Shown: positions 44,786 to 55,970 of the stretch, piece after piece | Position numbering within the stretch: the first letter of the stretch is position 1 | How the letters are laid out: each line of letters starts with the position of its first letter | NCBI GenBank assembly: GCA_028724885.1 | Contig: JAQYTJ010000008.1 | Coordinates: 1 to 64,000, forward strand | Direction: 5' to 3' | DNA length: 64,000 bases | From: Bacteroidales bacterium | GTDB lineage: Bacteria; Bacteroidota; Bacteroidia; Bacteroidales; UBA932 | Notes under the pieces: generated by a model | Databases searched by the model: none | What the model was told of the DNA's origin: nothing | The model's input: only the letters and a program-made list of their open reading frames with translations | Program-made: the position numbers and the translations under genes

Positions 44786-47287
44786 CTATATTGACACGGA
44801 ATATTTTTTCCCCGACTTAGCTTGGAATGTCGTCACATAATATTCACCATCTATTATGGATTTAGAGGCGATTCGTCGTCCCGATTGACGGATCTGGACT
44901 CTACTGGATGTGCGCAAGACACATTTACCGCCTTTTTCGGAAAATAAGCTTGCATAAGAGAGTTTTCCATCTTTCCAGTCAATATCCACGACGAAGGCAC
45001 CACGCGCTCTTAGGCCTCTTACTGAACCGTCAGCCCATTCGGAAGGCAAAGCAGGCAGTAGATGAATAACTCCGTTCTGGCTCTGGAGGAGCATCTCTGA
45101 AATGCCAGCTATGCTTCCGAAGTTGCCATCGATCTGGAATGGCGGATGCGTGTCGAACAGATTCTTGAGCGTAGACTTCGAGAGAAGTTCTCTGAACATC
45201 TTGTAGGAATGATCCCCATCCAAGAGCCTTGCCCAGAAAGCTATTTTCCAAGCCTTGCTCCAGCCCGTCCCGCCATCTCCTCGCATCTGGAGAGTCTTTC
45301 TAGCTGCGGCGGCTAGTTCCGGGGTGCTGAACGGAGATATTTCGTGTCCTGGATAAAGGCCATAAAGGTGAGAGACATGCCTGTGGTTAGGATCTGTGTC
45401 TTTCCAGTCCTTGCACCATTCGTTCAAATCACCTTCTGCACCAACCTGGAGCGGCTGTAAGTTATCTCTGTAATGAATCCATCTAGCTCGTAATTCTGGA
45501 TCAGTTTCTAACACTTTGCTAGCTTCAATCAAGTTGCTGAGCAGATCCCAGCATATTTCCAGATCCATCGCAGTACCCATCGACACTTTACCGATCTTGC
45601 CATTGTCATCGATGAAGGTGTTCTCGGGTGAGGTGGCAGGTGCGGTCATGTATTTGCCATCCCTCTCCACGAGCCAGTCCATGATGAAATCACCGCAGCC
45701 TTTCATGAGAGGGTATGCCGTCTTGGCAAGATATTCCCTGTCCCATGTGAACAAGAAATGCTCGTAGAGGTGGCTGCATAGCCATGGTCCTCCCATGACC
45801 CAGTTCGCCCATACAGGATCGCCCTCCTTCTCCCCTACCGGAGCAGCAGCACACCATATGTCGCTGTTGTGATGCACAGTCCAGCCCTTCATGTCATACA
45901 GATTCTTTACCACCTCGGCTCCATTGACTGCGCAGTTACCGATGAAACGCAGCAGGGGCATCGCACTCTCGCTCATTGCTAGAGGCTCTGCCGGCCAGTA
46001 ATTCATCTGGACATTTATATTCGTGTGTATGTCGCTGCCCCATGCCGGATGCCTGTCTTTGTTCCATATTCCTTGAAGGTTGCAAGGTACTTCGCTATCC
46101 TCCCTGGAGCAAGAAATAAGCAGGTAACGTCCAAACTGGAAATATAGCATTTCAAGGCCGGGATCTTTTGCGCCCTCTGAATATTCTTTAAGCCTGACAT
46201 CGACAGTCTTATCACCTGGAACATAAGCAAGTGAGCCATTGACATCGAGCGAAACACGATTGAAAATTGACTGATAATCAGCGATATGGGCGGAACGGAG
46301 CGCATTTATGTCTTTGGTCGAAGCCTCATTTAACATCTTCGCCGCAAGCGCGTCTTCGTCTCTTCCCTCTGTGTCAGGACGATGATCGAATCCATTATAG
46401 CTAGTAGCTGCGCTTACGAGAATGAGCGCATCCGAGGCTCCGCTGACATGAAGTCCTGGCATAGTGTACGCTTGGCCGTCGCAACTGACGAGCCTGACCC
46501 TGAACTCATAACGCATTCCTGTTTCTCCATTAGGCCCTTTCAGATGAGCCGAAAATGGCTCTTGCCACTTCGTATCCATGTCCCACCCTACAGCACCTCT
46601 CACTATGAATTCATTTGAGGAAACGCTTTTTACTGAACAGCCATCCCACATGGATTCCCCATCAAACCTGAACTCCAGCTTTCCAGTCTCAGAAGATGTC
46701 AGATGGATTATGAACACCCTGTCTGGATGAGATACGAACATCTCCCTTGTATATCTAACCCCATTGACAGTAAAGCTGGTAGTTGCGATGGCTCTGCCAA
46801 GGTCTAGGCGCCGTGAATATTCAGTGATCCCAGATGAAGAATCATCCGCAGAGTTGTTTCTTCGCCCGTGATAATCATAGAACAGGCCTCTATTATCCTC
46901 AGCTCCGAAAGTCTGCCTCAGATGCAGGCACCCCATGGGCAGGTAAGCACCCACATTTGGCCCTTGCAGATCCTTTGCCAGTGTGGCTGCAGTCTCCCAG
47001 TCTTCGGCACAAAGTGCCTGCCGAACCTTCTCCAGCTGCTCCCTGCCGCCGGTCTGTGGATTGTTCTCTGCACCCATCTTGCCCCACAATGTCCCTTCAT
47101 TAAGCCATATGACATCATCGGAGACTCCTCCGTAGACAGTGGCACCGAGATGTCCGTTCCCCAAAGGAAAGGCTTCTTCGAATATCTTAGCAGGCTTGTC
47201 ATAATTCATCACAAGAGATGCCGGGGTCTTCGCAAAAATAATACTGCCGAAAAAAACAGCAGCAATGACAGACAAAATATTCTTCAT
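44786..47287 (-). CDS. GH95 alpha-L-fucosidase/galactosidase, exported
   Basis: An 833-residue enzyme of glycoside hydrolase family 95, which removes alpha-1,2-fucose (some members alpha-L-galactose) from glycans such as mucin or plant xyloglucan. A signal peptide of about 20 residues is present. Conserved segments are [14 protein letters not shown] and LNEGTLW at the N-terminus, [14 protein letters not shown] with the catalytic asparagines, ATSPENTF (about residue 553) with the catalytic glutamate, and [10 protein letters not shown] with the acidic residue near the end. It is divergent from a DUF1080 hydrolase gene and not part of a SusCD locus in view. Confidence 0.92.
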   Translation of the reverse strand: MKNILSVIAAVFFGSIIFAKTPASLVMNYDKPAKIFEEAFPLGNGHLGATVYGGVSDDVIWLNEGTLWGKMGAENNPQTGGREQLEKVRQALCAEDWETAATLAKDLQGPNVGAYLPMGCLHLRQTFGAEDNRGLFYDYHGRRNNSADDSSSGITEYSRRLDLGRAIATTSFTVNGVRYTREMFVSHPDRVFIIHLTSSETGKLEFRFDGESMWDGCSVKSVSSNEFIVRGAVGWDMDTKWQEPFSAHLKGPNGETGMRYEFRVRLVSCDGQAYTMPGLHVSGASDALILVSAATSYNGFDHRPDTEGRDEDALAAKMLNEASTKDINALRSAHIADYQSIFNRVSLDVNGSLAYVPGDKTVDVRLKEYSEGAKDPGLEMLYFQFGRYLLISCSREDSEVPCNLQGIWNKDRHPAWGSDIHTNINVQMNYWPAEPLAMSESAMPLLRFIGNCAVNGAEVVKNLYDMKGWTVHHNSDIWCAAAPVGEKEGDPVWANWVMGGPWLCSHLYEHFLFTWDREYLAKTAYPLMKGCGDFIMDWLVERDGKYMTAPATSPENTFIDDNGKIGKVSMGTAMDLEICWDLLSNLIEASKVLETDPELRARWIHYRDNLQPLQVGAEGDLNEWCKDWKDTDPNHRHVSHLYGLYPGHEISPFSTPELAAAARKTLQMRGDGGTGWSKAWKIAFWARLLDGDHSYKMFRELLSKSTLKNLFDTHPPFQIDGNFGSIAGISEMLLQSQNGVIHLLPALPSEWADGSVRGLRARGAFVVDIDWKDGKLSYASLFSEKGGKCVLRTSSRVQIRQSGRRIASKSIIDGEYYVTTFQAKSGKKYSVSI

Positions 47288-47402
47288 GATATCAATGGTA
47301 TGAGGTATTTTTTAGCATTGCTAATATAATAAAATTGCTTGTAGGTAAAAACACTCATGAATAATATTTCTTTTTTACTTAGGAAATCGTAACTTCATTC
47401 AT

Positions 47403-47415
47403 CTGAATTATTCAG
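47403..47415. promoter_or_regulatory. Palindrome upstream of the DUF1080 gene
   Basis: CTGAAT-T-ATTCAG is a perfect odd palindrome 15 bp before the start codon at 47431, between the divergent GH95 and DUF1080 genes. It may bind a regulator; no clear promoter box is assigned. Confidence 0.3.
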
Positions 47416-47430
47416 AATGGTTAAAAAATA

Positions 47431-48207
47431 ATGAATATGGAATATTCAAAAAAATTCTTTCTTACTACCGTCTTTCTCCTGTCAGCCGTGATTGCTAGTG
47501 CGCAAGAAAAGAATAATATGACTCACGAGATGACTGAGTTCTATTCTCCAGAAGTCCCTGTTGTCACGCCTGGATCGACTATTGATGGCGGCGGTTTCAC
47601 GGCCCCATCCGATGCAATAATCCTTTTCGACGGAAAGGACTTATCTAGATGGGAAGGCGCAAAAGGCGGCGGCGCTCTATGGAAGGTTCATGACGGGGTT
47701 GTGACCGTAGATAAGAGCACAGGCGACATTCAGACAAAGGACAAATTCAACGATTTCCAGCTCCACATCGAGTGGCGCGTGCCTACAGACATTGAGGGGT
47801 CGTCGCAAGCCAGAGGCAACAGCGGAATTTTCCTTCAAGGCATGTATGAAGTTCAGGTACTTGACAGTTACGAGAATAAAACCTACGTTAACGGTCAGGC
47901 CGCCAGCATCTACAAACAAGCCGTTCCGCTTGTAAACGCAATGCGGAAGCCTGGAGAATGGAATGTCTATGACATAATCTACAAGGCCCCAGACTTCAAG
48001 GGAGACGGTTCATATCGCAATTACCCTCGAGTCACAGTCATTCATAACGGTGTAGTTGTCCAGAACGACACTGAAATTCGTGGCACAACAGAGTTCATAG
48101 GCCTGCCTCGCATCGTAAAACATGGTACGGGTCCTATCCGGCTCCAAGCACATAGAGACCCTAGCAAGCCTATCAGCTACAGAAACATCTGGATACGAAA
48201 TCTCTAA
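47431..48207 (+). CDS. Exported DUF1080 (3-keto-disaccharide hydrolase-like) protein
   Basis: A 258-residue secreted protein; signal peptide ends ASAQ. The DUF1080 beta-sandwich is shown by ILFDGKDLSRWEGA, WKVHDGVVTV, FNDFQLHIEWR, NSGIFLQGMYEVQVLDSYEN and the C-terminal PIRLQAHRDPSKPISYRNIWIR. Relatives hydrolyse 3-keto-glycosides, and related domains occur in sugar-degrading loci. The divergent GH95 gene suggests a glycan-related job. The start may be 47431 or 47437. Confidence 0.85.
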   Translation: MNMEYSKKFFLTTVFLLSAVIASAQEKNNMTHEMTEFYSPEVPVVTPGSTIDGGGFTAPSDAIILFDGKDLSRWEGAKGGGALWKVHDGVVTVDKSTGDIQTKDKFNDFQLHIEWRVPTDIEGSSQARGNSGIFLQGMYEVQVLDSYENKTYVNGQAASIYKQAVPLVNAMRKPGEWNVYDIIYKAPDFKGDGSYRNYPRVTVIHNGVVVQNDTEIRGTTEFIGLPRIVKHGTGPIRLQAHRDPSKPISYRNIWIRNL

Positions 48208-48214
48208 AAATAGA

Positions 48215-48340
48215 TATCATCAGGAAGCTACCAAGGCTGGCTCTAATGTGAGCTTGCCCCAATATTTTACCTTTGTCGGCTTCATCAGCAACGATACCGA
48301 AGTAAATGGCAAGAAGATGAATATGCATTCTTACAACTGA
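48215..48340 (+). pseudogene. Possible C-terminal remnant of an unknown gene
   Basis: After the DUF1080 stop there is an open stretch in another frame that reads like real protein (SLPQYFTFVGFISNDTEVNG) and ends in a stop at 48340. It has no start of its own and I do not recognise the family. It may be what is left of a deleted gene; it could also be chance. Confidence 0.3.
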
Positions 48341-48378
48341 GGCGCATCACAATTATTTTCTATAATCATTATTAAGAA

Positions 48379-49479
48379 ATGGGGAGAAACAAAGAGATTA
48401 TCCGCACCAGCATTGTCGGCATCGCCGCCAACATCTTCCTCGCAGCTTTCAAGGCCATAGCTGGCTTTGTGGCAGGCTCGGTGGCCATAGTCATGGATGC
48501 GATCAACAATCTTAGCGACGCCATGTCATCGGTCATCACAATCGTTGGCACTAAACTGTCCGAAAAGCCTGCAGACAGAAACCATCCATTCGGCTATGGA
48601 AGAGTGGAATATTTCAGCGCCATCATCATAGCAGTCATAGTGCTTTCTACGGGTTTCATTTCGCTAGTGGAATCAGTCAAGAAAATTTTCCATCCAAGCC
48701 ATCCTACATACACCGCACTCACCCTCACAATCATAATTGTGGCTATCATTGTGAAACTCGTCATGGGCTGGTATGTGAAGAAGGAAGGCAGGAAGCTCAA
48801 AAGCAATGCTCTCGAGGCAAGTGGTGCAGATGCCACCTTTGACGCAATAGTCACCCTCTCCACGCTAATCTCGGCAGGCATAATGCTGCTCACAGACTTC
48901 AACATCGATGGCATCATAGGCGCCATCATTTCGCTTGTCATCATTAAGGCAGGCATAAACATGATTGGCACCCCCGTCGGACAACTGCTCGGCGAAAGCA
49001 TCTCCAAGGAGATGATGCATGACATCAAGGAGGACGTGGCTCATTTCGCAGGTGTTCTCGGAGTGTATGATATCATTCTCAATTACTACGGTCCTAATAC
49101 CATCATCGGCTCACTCCATGTCAGCGTGCCAGAGACAATGACGGCTGGACGCATCCACGGGCTCACGCGCACTATCACCGAATTGCTGTACGACAAATAT
49201 AAAATCATAGTCACAGTGGGCATTTACGCAATCTGCACCACTGGCAAGCAGTCAGAGTTGCAAAAGAATGTGCTGAGTTTCATAGACTGTTATCCGCACA
49301 TCATTCAGACGCACGGATACTTCTACATCGCTGAGAAACGAACTATAACCTTCGACGTTGTGCCAGACGAAAACATCCACGATGACTATGCCTTCCGCGA
49401 GATGCTCACAAGCGACCTCAAGAAGGCGTACCCCGGTTACGAGTTCAACATATTTGTGGATCACGTCTACTGCAAATAA
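48379..49479 (+). CDS. Cation diffusion facilitator (CDF) metal transporter
   Basis: A 366-residue inner-membrane protein with about six helices and a cytoplasmic C-terminal domain. The metal site is MDAINNLSDAMSS (NxxxD type), with HPFGYGRVEYFS in the following segment. CDF proteins export Zn2+, Fe2+, Mn2+ or other divalent cations; the NxxxD form leaves the specificity open. The C-terminal 160 residues are longer than in short CDF members. Confidence 0.88.
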   Translation: MGRNKEIIRTSIVGIAANIFLAAFKAIAGFVAGSVAIVMDAINNLSDAMSSVITIVGTKLSEKPADRNHPFGYGRVEYFSAIIIAVIVLSTGFISLVESVKKIFHPSHPTYTALTLTIIIVAIIVKLVMGWYVKKEGRKLKSNALEASGADATFDAIVTLSTLISAGIMLLTDFNIDGIIGAIISLVIIKAGINMIGTPVGQLLGESISKEMMHDIKEDVAHFAGVLGVYDIILNYYGPNTIIGSLHVSVPETMTAGRIHGLTRTITELLYDKYKIIVTVGIYAICTTGKQSELQKNVLSFIDCYPHIIQTHGYFYIAEKRTITFDVVPDENIHDDYAFREMLTSDLKKAYPGYEFNIFVDHVYCK

Positions 49480-49768
49480 ACGTAATTGATCCAAATCAAA
49501 ATCAAGATTTTGATTAAATTTCCATTAAACAACAAAGAAGTCAAGTCCAAAAGTCCGCCCCCGATCTTTGATTTGCCTTATCCGCATTTTCAAGGCCCAG
49601 TCCTCTACTCGGAACCACGGCCTCCTCTTACCATTCTTTCCCGCTCTACGACCTGTCCTTCCGCTTGTCATACTTACCTTATGACACCCTGTCTCTACCG
49701 CTTGTCATCCAAGCATCTACAGTTACTCAGAATATTCAGTCATTCTCCCGACCAAAATCCACAAAACC
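49480..49768. repeat. Intergenic region with short repeats
   Basis: No gene is supported in this stretch. CCGCTTGTCAT occurs at 49661-49671 and 49698-49708 within longer similar segments that also share CTGTC. On the other strand this reads ATGACAAGCGG, resembling the GGATGACGAGGCGG unit at 41314-41326. An open frame at 49486-49788 is proline-rich and not credible. Confidence 0.5.
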
Positions 49769-49927
49769 TCATTGGATTGTGTCAGTAAGTTTCGAGAGCC
49801 ATTCATTATATGCTTCGGAATTGAACACATTGTAATTTTCCTGAAACGTATAGTCATGGGCTTGCAAATTTATCGCAAGCGTCATAACTAAGAATAAACA
49901 AAAGAGTTTCAGAATATTCATGGACAT
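49769..49927 (-). CDS. Tiny exported protein or N-terminal gene remnant
   Basis: A 52-codon frame with a convincing signal peptide (MNILKLFCLFLVMTLAINLQA) and a short mature part of about 29 residues (HDYTFQENYNVFNSEAYNEW...). The start is the ATG at 49927 or 49921. There is no cysteine in the mature part and no family I recognise. It may be a genuine small secreted peptide, or the beginning of a larger gene cut short by a stop; the DNA beyond the stop shows no continuation in any frame I could follow. Confidence 0.45.
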   Translation of the reverse strand: MSMNILKLFCLFLVMTLAINLQAHDYTFQENYNVFNSEAYNEWLSKLTDTIQ

Positions 49928-49980
49928 TTTCAATTAATTACGGCAAGCACCTCGCATCAGCGACTAGACGAAATCTGGCA

Positions 49981-51102
49981 TCAGAACTCGGTTAGCTCCC
50001 GGAGGAAAAGAGAATCGGCGGAGCGTACCCATGAAATGAAGGAGGGATCCGGGAGATATTCATTCTCGGCGAAGCTAAGCAGCCGGTCAATATCGAAAGT
50101 GGATGCCGTAACTGCCGGCCGGATGCCCTGCGGCATGGATGGATTGAACCGGACGCCGACCGTGGCATCGTAGGCATTGCATTTCTGCTCTATGTGCGTA
50201 GGCACCATGAGCAGAGGCTTGCCTAGGTACATTGCTTCGCAAATGGACTCGAATCCAGCCGTGGACGCATATGCCTTGCAGCCAGCCATCTGGCGCAGGA
50301 ACTCCTTGTCATCCAAGTAATAAAAGGCCAGAGTCTCATCGACGACTGTAACTGGAGCTTCGCTTTTCCTATCCCAGAAGAAATGCAGAGGCACTTCTGG
50401 ATGAGCGCCGTGCCATTTCAAGATTTCATCGGCGAATCCCGGATTCAGCATATATCCAAGAATATAATTCCCGCTCCTCAGACCCTCCCGAGGAGAGCCA
50501 TCTGAGGCTCTATATTCCAAAACCTCATTCCTTAGCAGCGGCGGCATAACCTTGAACCTGCGATCGTCAGGCATGGGACGGAACGACAGGGCTAGAATTT
50601 TAGTCGCCTTGGCAGCAATGGCTTTGGAAAACAAATCCAGCCCGAGATGCCCCTCATAACCTATTTCAGGAATATGGCAATCCTTATGCAGGAAGAAGAA
50701 TTGGTGCCCGATGCAGACAATCGGCACGCCTAAGCCTCCACAAGCTATCGTGCCAAGCATCTCATAGAAATTTACCACCACGTCCGGGGCAAATTCCTTG
50801 ACAGTGCGAGAAATATATTTAATCGATGGAAGGAAACGGAACCAGATGGAAGCATTGTAGAAGAACGTGCCAGCAGGGTTGGGTCGTTTCTGGTTATGTG
50901 AGGCGACGAAATTAATGGTTTCGAAATAGCGTACAGGGGCATGCACGGATTTCTCAAAGAACGACGGAAGGATGCGGCTCTTGCTCTTGCCAACAAGCAT
51001 GCAAACCACCTCGTGGCCATGCGAGACCAGCAGATGCTCCAGCGACATCGCCTGCGTCAGATGGCCTCTGCCCTCTCCCTGTATGATGAAAACGTACCTC
51101 AT
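49981..51102 (-). CDS. GT-B fold glycosyltransferase (MurG/UGT-like)
   Basis: A 373-residue protein. The start MRYVFIIQGEGRGHLTQAMSLEHLL is a typical GT-B N-terminal motif (GxGRGHL), and the second domain has CKAYASTAGFESICEAMYLGKPLLMVP, the donor-binding region of MurG-like enzymes. No signal peptide. Substrate unknown; the operon with a LpxH-like phosphoesterase and mannose-1-phosphate guanylyltransferase suggests glycolipid synthesis. Its start overlaps the phosphoesterase stop by 4 bp. Confidence 0.8.
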   Translation of the reverse strand: MRYVFIIQGEGRGHLTQAMSLEHLLVSHGHEVVCMLVGKSKSRILPSFFEKSVHAPVRYFETINFVASHNQKRPNPAGTFFYNASIWFRFLPSIKYISRTVKEFAPDVVVNFYEMLGTIACGGLGVPIVCIGHQFFFLHKDCHIPEIGYEGHLGLDLFSKAIAAKATKILALSFRPMPDDRRFKVMPPLLRNEVLEYRASDGSPREGLRSGNYILGYMLNPGFADEILKWHGAHPEVPLHFFWDRKSEAPVTVVDETLAFYYLDDKEFLRQMAGCKAYASTAGFESICEAMYLGKPLLMVPTHIEQKCNAYDATVGVRFNPSMPQGIRPAVTASTFDIDRLLSFAENEYLPDPSFISWVRSADSLFLRELTEF

Positions 51103-51857
51103 TGAATGTTTACCATATCCTTATATCTCAGGACCCTCCAATTCCCATCAAAATCCTCGCCAAGGGCTGTCATGGACTCAACCCAGTCACCAGAGTTAAG
51201 GTAATGAGTCCCATGCTTCAGTATCTTATCTTCAGGATGATGGATATGCCCGCAAATCACGCCAGAGCATTTCAAGGACCTCGCAAAAGAGTCCAGATCG
51301 GACTCGAAGCCGGAAATGATATTTACGGCCTTTTTCACGCCGTATTTGATATATTTAGAAAGAGAGAACTTCCCCTTCCCGCTTCTTTCCCTTGACTTGT
51401 TCCAAACCTGGTTGAAACGCAGCAAGAAATTGTACCCGATCGCTCCTAGCTTTGACAGCCAGCGGAAATGCATGGTGACGGCATCGAAGGCATGGCCATG
51501 AATCACGACGAAGCGCTTTCCGAAATCTTCGATAATATATTCGCTCACTATCTTTATCTTGAATAGCTCGCAAGGCACTATCGGGAACAGGAAATCATCG
51601 TGATTGCCTGTCACGTAGATGACCTCCGTCCCCATCTTTTCCATCATCTTCATGATTACCCGGAAAAACATTGATTCTTCCAGAGTCCATTTGTCTTCTT
51701 CGGATTTCAGCTGCCAACCATCTATGATGTCCCCTGCCATGATCAGCCTCTCGCAATTCACCATGCTTAAGAATTTCGTCACCTCTACTAGCTTCGAGTG
51801 AGGGGAACCGAGGTGGACATCTGAAATCACAATGCTTTTGAATGCAATTCTATCCAT
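51099..51857 (-). CDS. LpxH-like metallophosphoesterase
   Basis: A 252-residue calcineurin-like phosphoesterase related to UDP-2,3-diacylglucosamine diphosphatase. All metal motifs are present: ISDVHLGSPHS, AGDIIDGW, VTGNHDDF, VIHGHAFD and CGHIHHPED. True LpxH acts in lipid A synthesis, but this group may hydrolyse a different lipid-linked diphosphate. It lies between manC (8-bp overlap) and the glycosyltransferase (4-bp overlap). Confidence 0.82.
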   Translation of the reverse strand: MDRIAFKSIVISDVHLGSPHSKLVEVTKFLSMVNCERLIMAGDIIDGWQLKSEEDKWTLEESMFFRVIMKMMEKMGTEVIYVTGNHDDFLFPIVPCELFKIKIVSEYIIEDFGKRFVVIHGHAFDAVTMHFRWLSKLGAIGYNFLLRFNQVWNKSRERSGKGKFSLSKYIKYGVKKAVNIISGFESDLDSFARSLKCSGVICGHIHHPEDKILKHGTHYLNSGDWVESMTALGEDFDGNWRVLRYKDMVNIQ

Positions 51858-52947
51858 TGTTTTTCTTGGCAGAATATTCCTTGACTTTTTGTTCCTCTGC
51901 GATTGGGCAGATCAGCAGGTCGGCACCTTTCATGGCGACGACATAATCCTTCAAGCCGGACACGACAACCGTCCTGGCATCTTCTGCATGCACTATGCAG
52001 CCTTTGCATCCATGCAGGCGGACATCCTTTCCCACGACTTTATTGTCCAGCTTGATTGCCTCTACGCTGCCACAGTCAGGCACAGGATCATCCTCAGGGA
52101 TAGGCATATACTGTTTTATTGCGCTGTAAGCTCCAAGGTCAGACCAGCCCAGGTCACTAGCTATCACGAATATGTCCTTGGATTTCTCCATGACAGCATA
52201 GTCAATGGATATCTTCGGGCAAGTCGGGAACAGAATGCGCGTCGTCTCAGTTTCTTTCCATGTGCCGAACGACTTAGCAATTTTATCCATTACATCAGCT
52301 ATCTGGGGGGCGAATTTCCTTATGTTTTCCACTATGGTCTTCACATTCCAGACGAATATTCCTGCATTCCAGAAATATCTCCCTGCAGCAATATATTTCT
52401 TTGCGGTAACCAATGTAGGTTTCTCCTTGAACTCTTTAACTTTCACGACCTCGCCATGCTTCTTCTCTTCGGCATAAATATAACCGTAACCGGTCTCAGG
52501 CCTGGTCGGCTCTACGCCGACCGTGACGATTCTCTTGCTGCCGTCGGTGGCATTCAGGGCTTTACGAATGACATCCGAGAATTTTTGAACATTTATTACC
52601 AATGCATCGGCAGGCGTTACTACGACATTAGCGTTAGGCGCTTCCTTCTGAATTTTCCAGCAGGCATATGCAATGCAAGGAGCTGTGTTGCGAGGCTCTG
52701 GCTCTGCTAATATATGCTGTGGCCTGATGAAAGGGAGCTGCTTTTTAACTATATCTACGTATCGTTCCGATGTAACAACCCAGAAATTCTCCATGTTGCA
52801 GACAGGAAGGAATCTTTCAACTGTCATCTGTATTAGCGTTTTCCCAACGCCTAACAAATCTATGAACTGCTTAGGCATTGCCGGGGTGCTGAGGGGCCAT
52901 AGTCTGCTGCCTATGCCGCCTGCCATTATTACTACATGAGTCTCCAT
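51850..52947 (-). CDS. manC: Mannose-1-phosphate guanylyltransferase
   Basis: A 365-residue nucleotidyltransferase that makes GDP-mannose. The pyrophosphorylase motif is MAGGIGSRLWPLSTPAMPKQF at the very start, followed by VVTPADALV, TVGVEPTRPETGYGYI and FKEKP. I start at 52947; the open frame upstream has no conserved content and covers the aquaporin gene. First gene of the overlapping three-gene operon. The C-terminal isomerase domain of long ManC proteins is absent. Confidence 0.9.
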   Translation of the reverse strand: METHVVIMAGGIGSRLWPLSTPAMPKQFIDLLGVGKTLIQMTVERFLPVCNMENFWVVTSERYVDIVKKQLPFIRPQHILAEPEPRNTAPCIAYACWKIQKEAPNANVVVTPADALVINVQKFSDVIRKALNATDGSKRIVTVGVEPTRPETGYGYIYAEEKKHGEVVKVKEFKEKPTLVTAKKYIAAGRYFWNAGIFVWNVKTIVENIRKFAPQIADVMDKIAKSFGTWKETETTRILFPTCPKISIDYAVMEKSKDIFVIASDLGWSDLGAYSAIKQYMPIPEDDPVPDCGSVEAIKLDNKVVGKDVRLHGCKGCIVHAEDARTVVVSGLKDYVVAMKGADLLICPIAEEQKVKEYSAKKNNG

Positions 52948-53051
52948 ATTGGAAAGAAATTTGTTTCGTTTTCTATTTTTTGTAAATTTAGCAAAAAATA
53001 ACCCGAAAACTTGACGGTAATAGATAAATAGGCAAAAACGTAATACTTTTT

Positions 53052-53059
53052 TAATTTTG
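53052..53059 (+). promoter_or_regulatory. Aquaporin promoter -7 box next to the start
   Basis: TAATTTTG fits the -7 consensus and ends 6 bases before the ATG at 53066, implying a transcript with almost no leader. No clear -33 box. The ATG at 53060 directly abuts the box. Confidence 0.35.
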
Positions 53060-53065
53060 ATGTAT

Positions 53066-53770
53066 ATGAAAAAGTACATTGTTGAATGCATCGGAACATT
53101 CGTTCTGACATTCTTTGGCTGTGCGACAGCCATGTTCGTTGGTTGTGGTACTCCTGCCGGACTTTTCGCTACGGCAGCAGCATTCGGCCTCACAGTCGTG
53201 GCAATGGCATACACCATCGGAGGTATATCCGGATGCCACATCAATCCAGCAATCACCCTTGGAGTTGCTCTTTCTGGCAGGATGTCATGGAAAGACGCTG
53301 TCGGCTACTGGCTCGGACAGCTGATCGGCGCAATAATAGCCGGAGCTCTCCTTCTGCTGTTCGCCAAGACTATGACGCCTGGCGCTGCTTTCGCTGGAGC
53401 CAATCCTGCAGGACTCGGCGCAAATGGCGTTGCCGGAGCAGGCGGTGCCGGCGGAGCTTTCCTGGTTGAAGTTGTCGGGACGTTCATCTTCGTCCTTGTT
53501 GTGCTTGGCACCACAGACCCGAAGGTTGGCGCTGGCAATTTCGCAGGCCTGGCAATAGGATTTTCGCTCACGTTAGTGCATCTTGTGTGCATCAATCTCA
53601 CCGGAACGTCAGTGAACCCTGCCCGCTCTATAGGCCCTGCCATTTTCGCTGGCGGACAAGCCCTCAAGGATCTCTGGGTATTCATCGTTGCCCCTCTGGT
53701 CGGCGGTGCCCTGAGCGCAGTTGTGTGGAGCGCCATTTCTCCTGCGATGACAGAGGCAAAAGCCCAGTGA
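53066..53770 (+). CDS. Aquaporin (MIP family, AqpZ-like)
   Basis: A 234-residue channel with six helices and the two NPA loops: GCHINPAITLG and TSVNPARSIGP. The sequence around the second loop (ARS) and the small first-loop residues favour a water channel of the AqpZ type over a glycerol facilitator. An unusual alanine/glycine-rich segment (about 110-135) links the two halves. A terminator follows. Confidence 0.88.
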   Translation: MKKYIVECIGTFVLTFFGCATAMFVGCGTPAGLFATAAAFGLTVVAMAYTIGGISGCHINPAITLGVALSGRMSWKDAVGYWLGQLIGAIIAGALLLLFAKTMTPGAAFAGANPAGLGANGVAGAGGAGGAFLVEVVGTFIFVLVVLGTTDPKVGAGNFAGLAIGFSLTLVHLVCINLTGTSVNPARSIGPAIFAGGQALKDLWVFIVAPLVGGALSAVVWSAISPAMTEAKAQ

Positions 53771-53791
53771 TCGGCAGGCGAGATATTACTG

Positions 53792-53828
53792 AAAAAGTGG
53801 CTTTGGGATTGCCCAAAGTCACTTTTTT
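53792..53828 (+). terminator. Rho-independent terminator of the aquaporin gene
   Basis: AAAAAGTGGCTTTGGG and CCCAAAGTCACTTTTTTT pair around an ATTG loop. The A-tract on the other side means it can also work for the convergent trpS transcript. Confidence 0.88.
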
Positions 53829-53850
53829 TATTCATGAATATGATATATTC

Positions 53851-55559
<1,709 letters not shown>

Positions 55560-55636
55560 GGTGAATATTCAAATGGTTTTTCCATAAATTGACTGCAAAA
55601 ATAAGCAAAAAAAGTTCATTGTAATTATTTTTTGCA

Positions 55637-55644
55637 TATCTTTG
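55637..55644 (+). promoter_or_regulatory. Promoter -7 box of the small acidic gene
   Basis: TATCTTTG fits TAnnTTTG and lies 73 bp before the start codon at 55718. The -33 box is unclear. Confidence 0.4.
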
Positions 55645-55717
55645 CGGCAAAATAGAGCCTGAAGCGTGAAGCCTGAGGGGATTATTTTGATTAACAGAAA
55701 CTTAACACATTTTTGAT

Positions 55718-55939
55718 ATGTATTGGACACTTGAACTTGCCAGCAGCTTGGACGATGCTCCTTGGCCGGCCACGAAAGACGAACTCATTGATTATGCAAA
55801 TCGTTCCGGTGCGCCGGAAGAGGTAATCGAGAATCTTCAGGAACTTGAGGACGATGGCGAAATTTACGAAAGCATAGAAGATATATGGCCGGACTACCCG
55901 ACCAAAGAAGATTTTTTCTTCAACGAGGAAGAATATTAA
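55718..55939 (+). CDS. Small acidic DUF2795-like protein
   Basis: A 73-residue soluble protein, strongly acidic in its second half (ELEDDGEIYESIEDIW, ending in FNEEEY). The DELIDYANRSGAPEEVIENLQEL part resembles the DUF2795 family of small Bacteroidetes proteins. Function unknown. Last chromosomal gene before the mobile element; its 3' region may be the insertion site. Confidence 0.72.
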   Translation: MYWTLELASSLDDAPWPATKDELIDYANRSGAPEEVIENLQELEDDGEIYESIEDIWPDYPTKEDFFFNEEEY

Positions 55940-55970
55940 CAGACTTTATTTAGGTTAAATAACTGAATAT

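Noticed and set aside
49486..49788. Proline- and serine-rich frame of 100 codons on the plus strand
   Set aside because: It runs through repeats and has no coding character; better seen as noncoding DNA.
51832..52710. Open frame of 292 codons on the plus strand
   Set aside because: It is opposite manC and the start of the phosphoesterase gene; the composition is that of a shadow frame.
52948..53256. N-terminal extension of manC
   Set aside because: The extra residues have no conserved content, overlap the aquaporin gene on the other strand, and the family motif begins right after the ATG at 52947.
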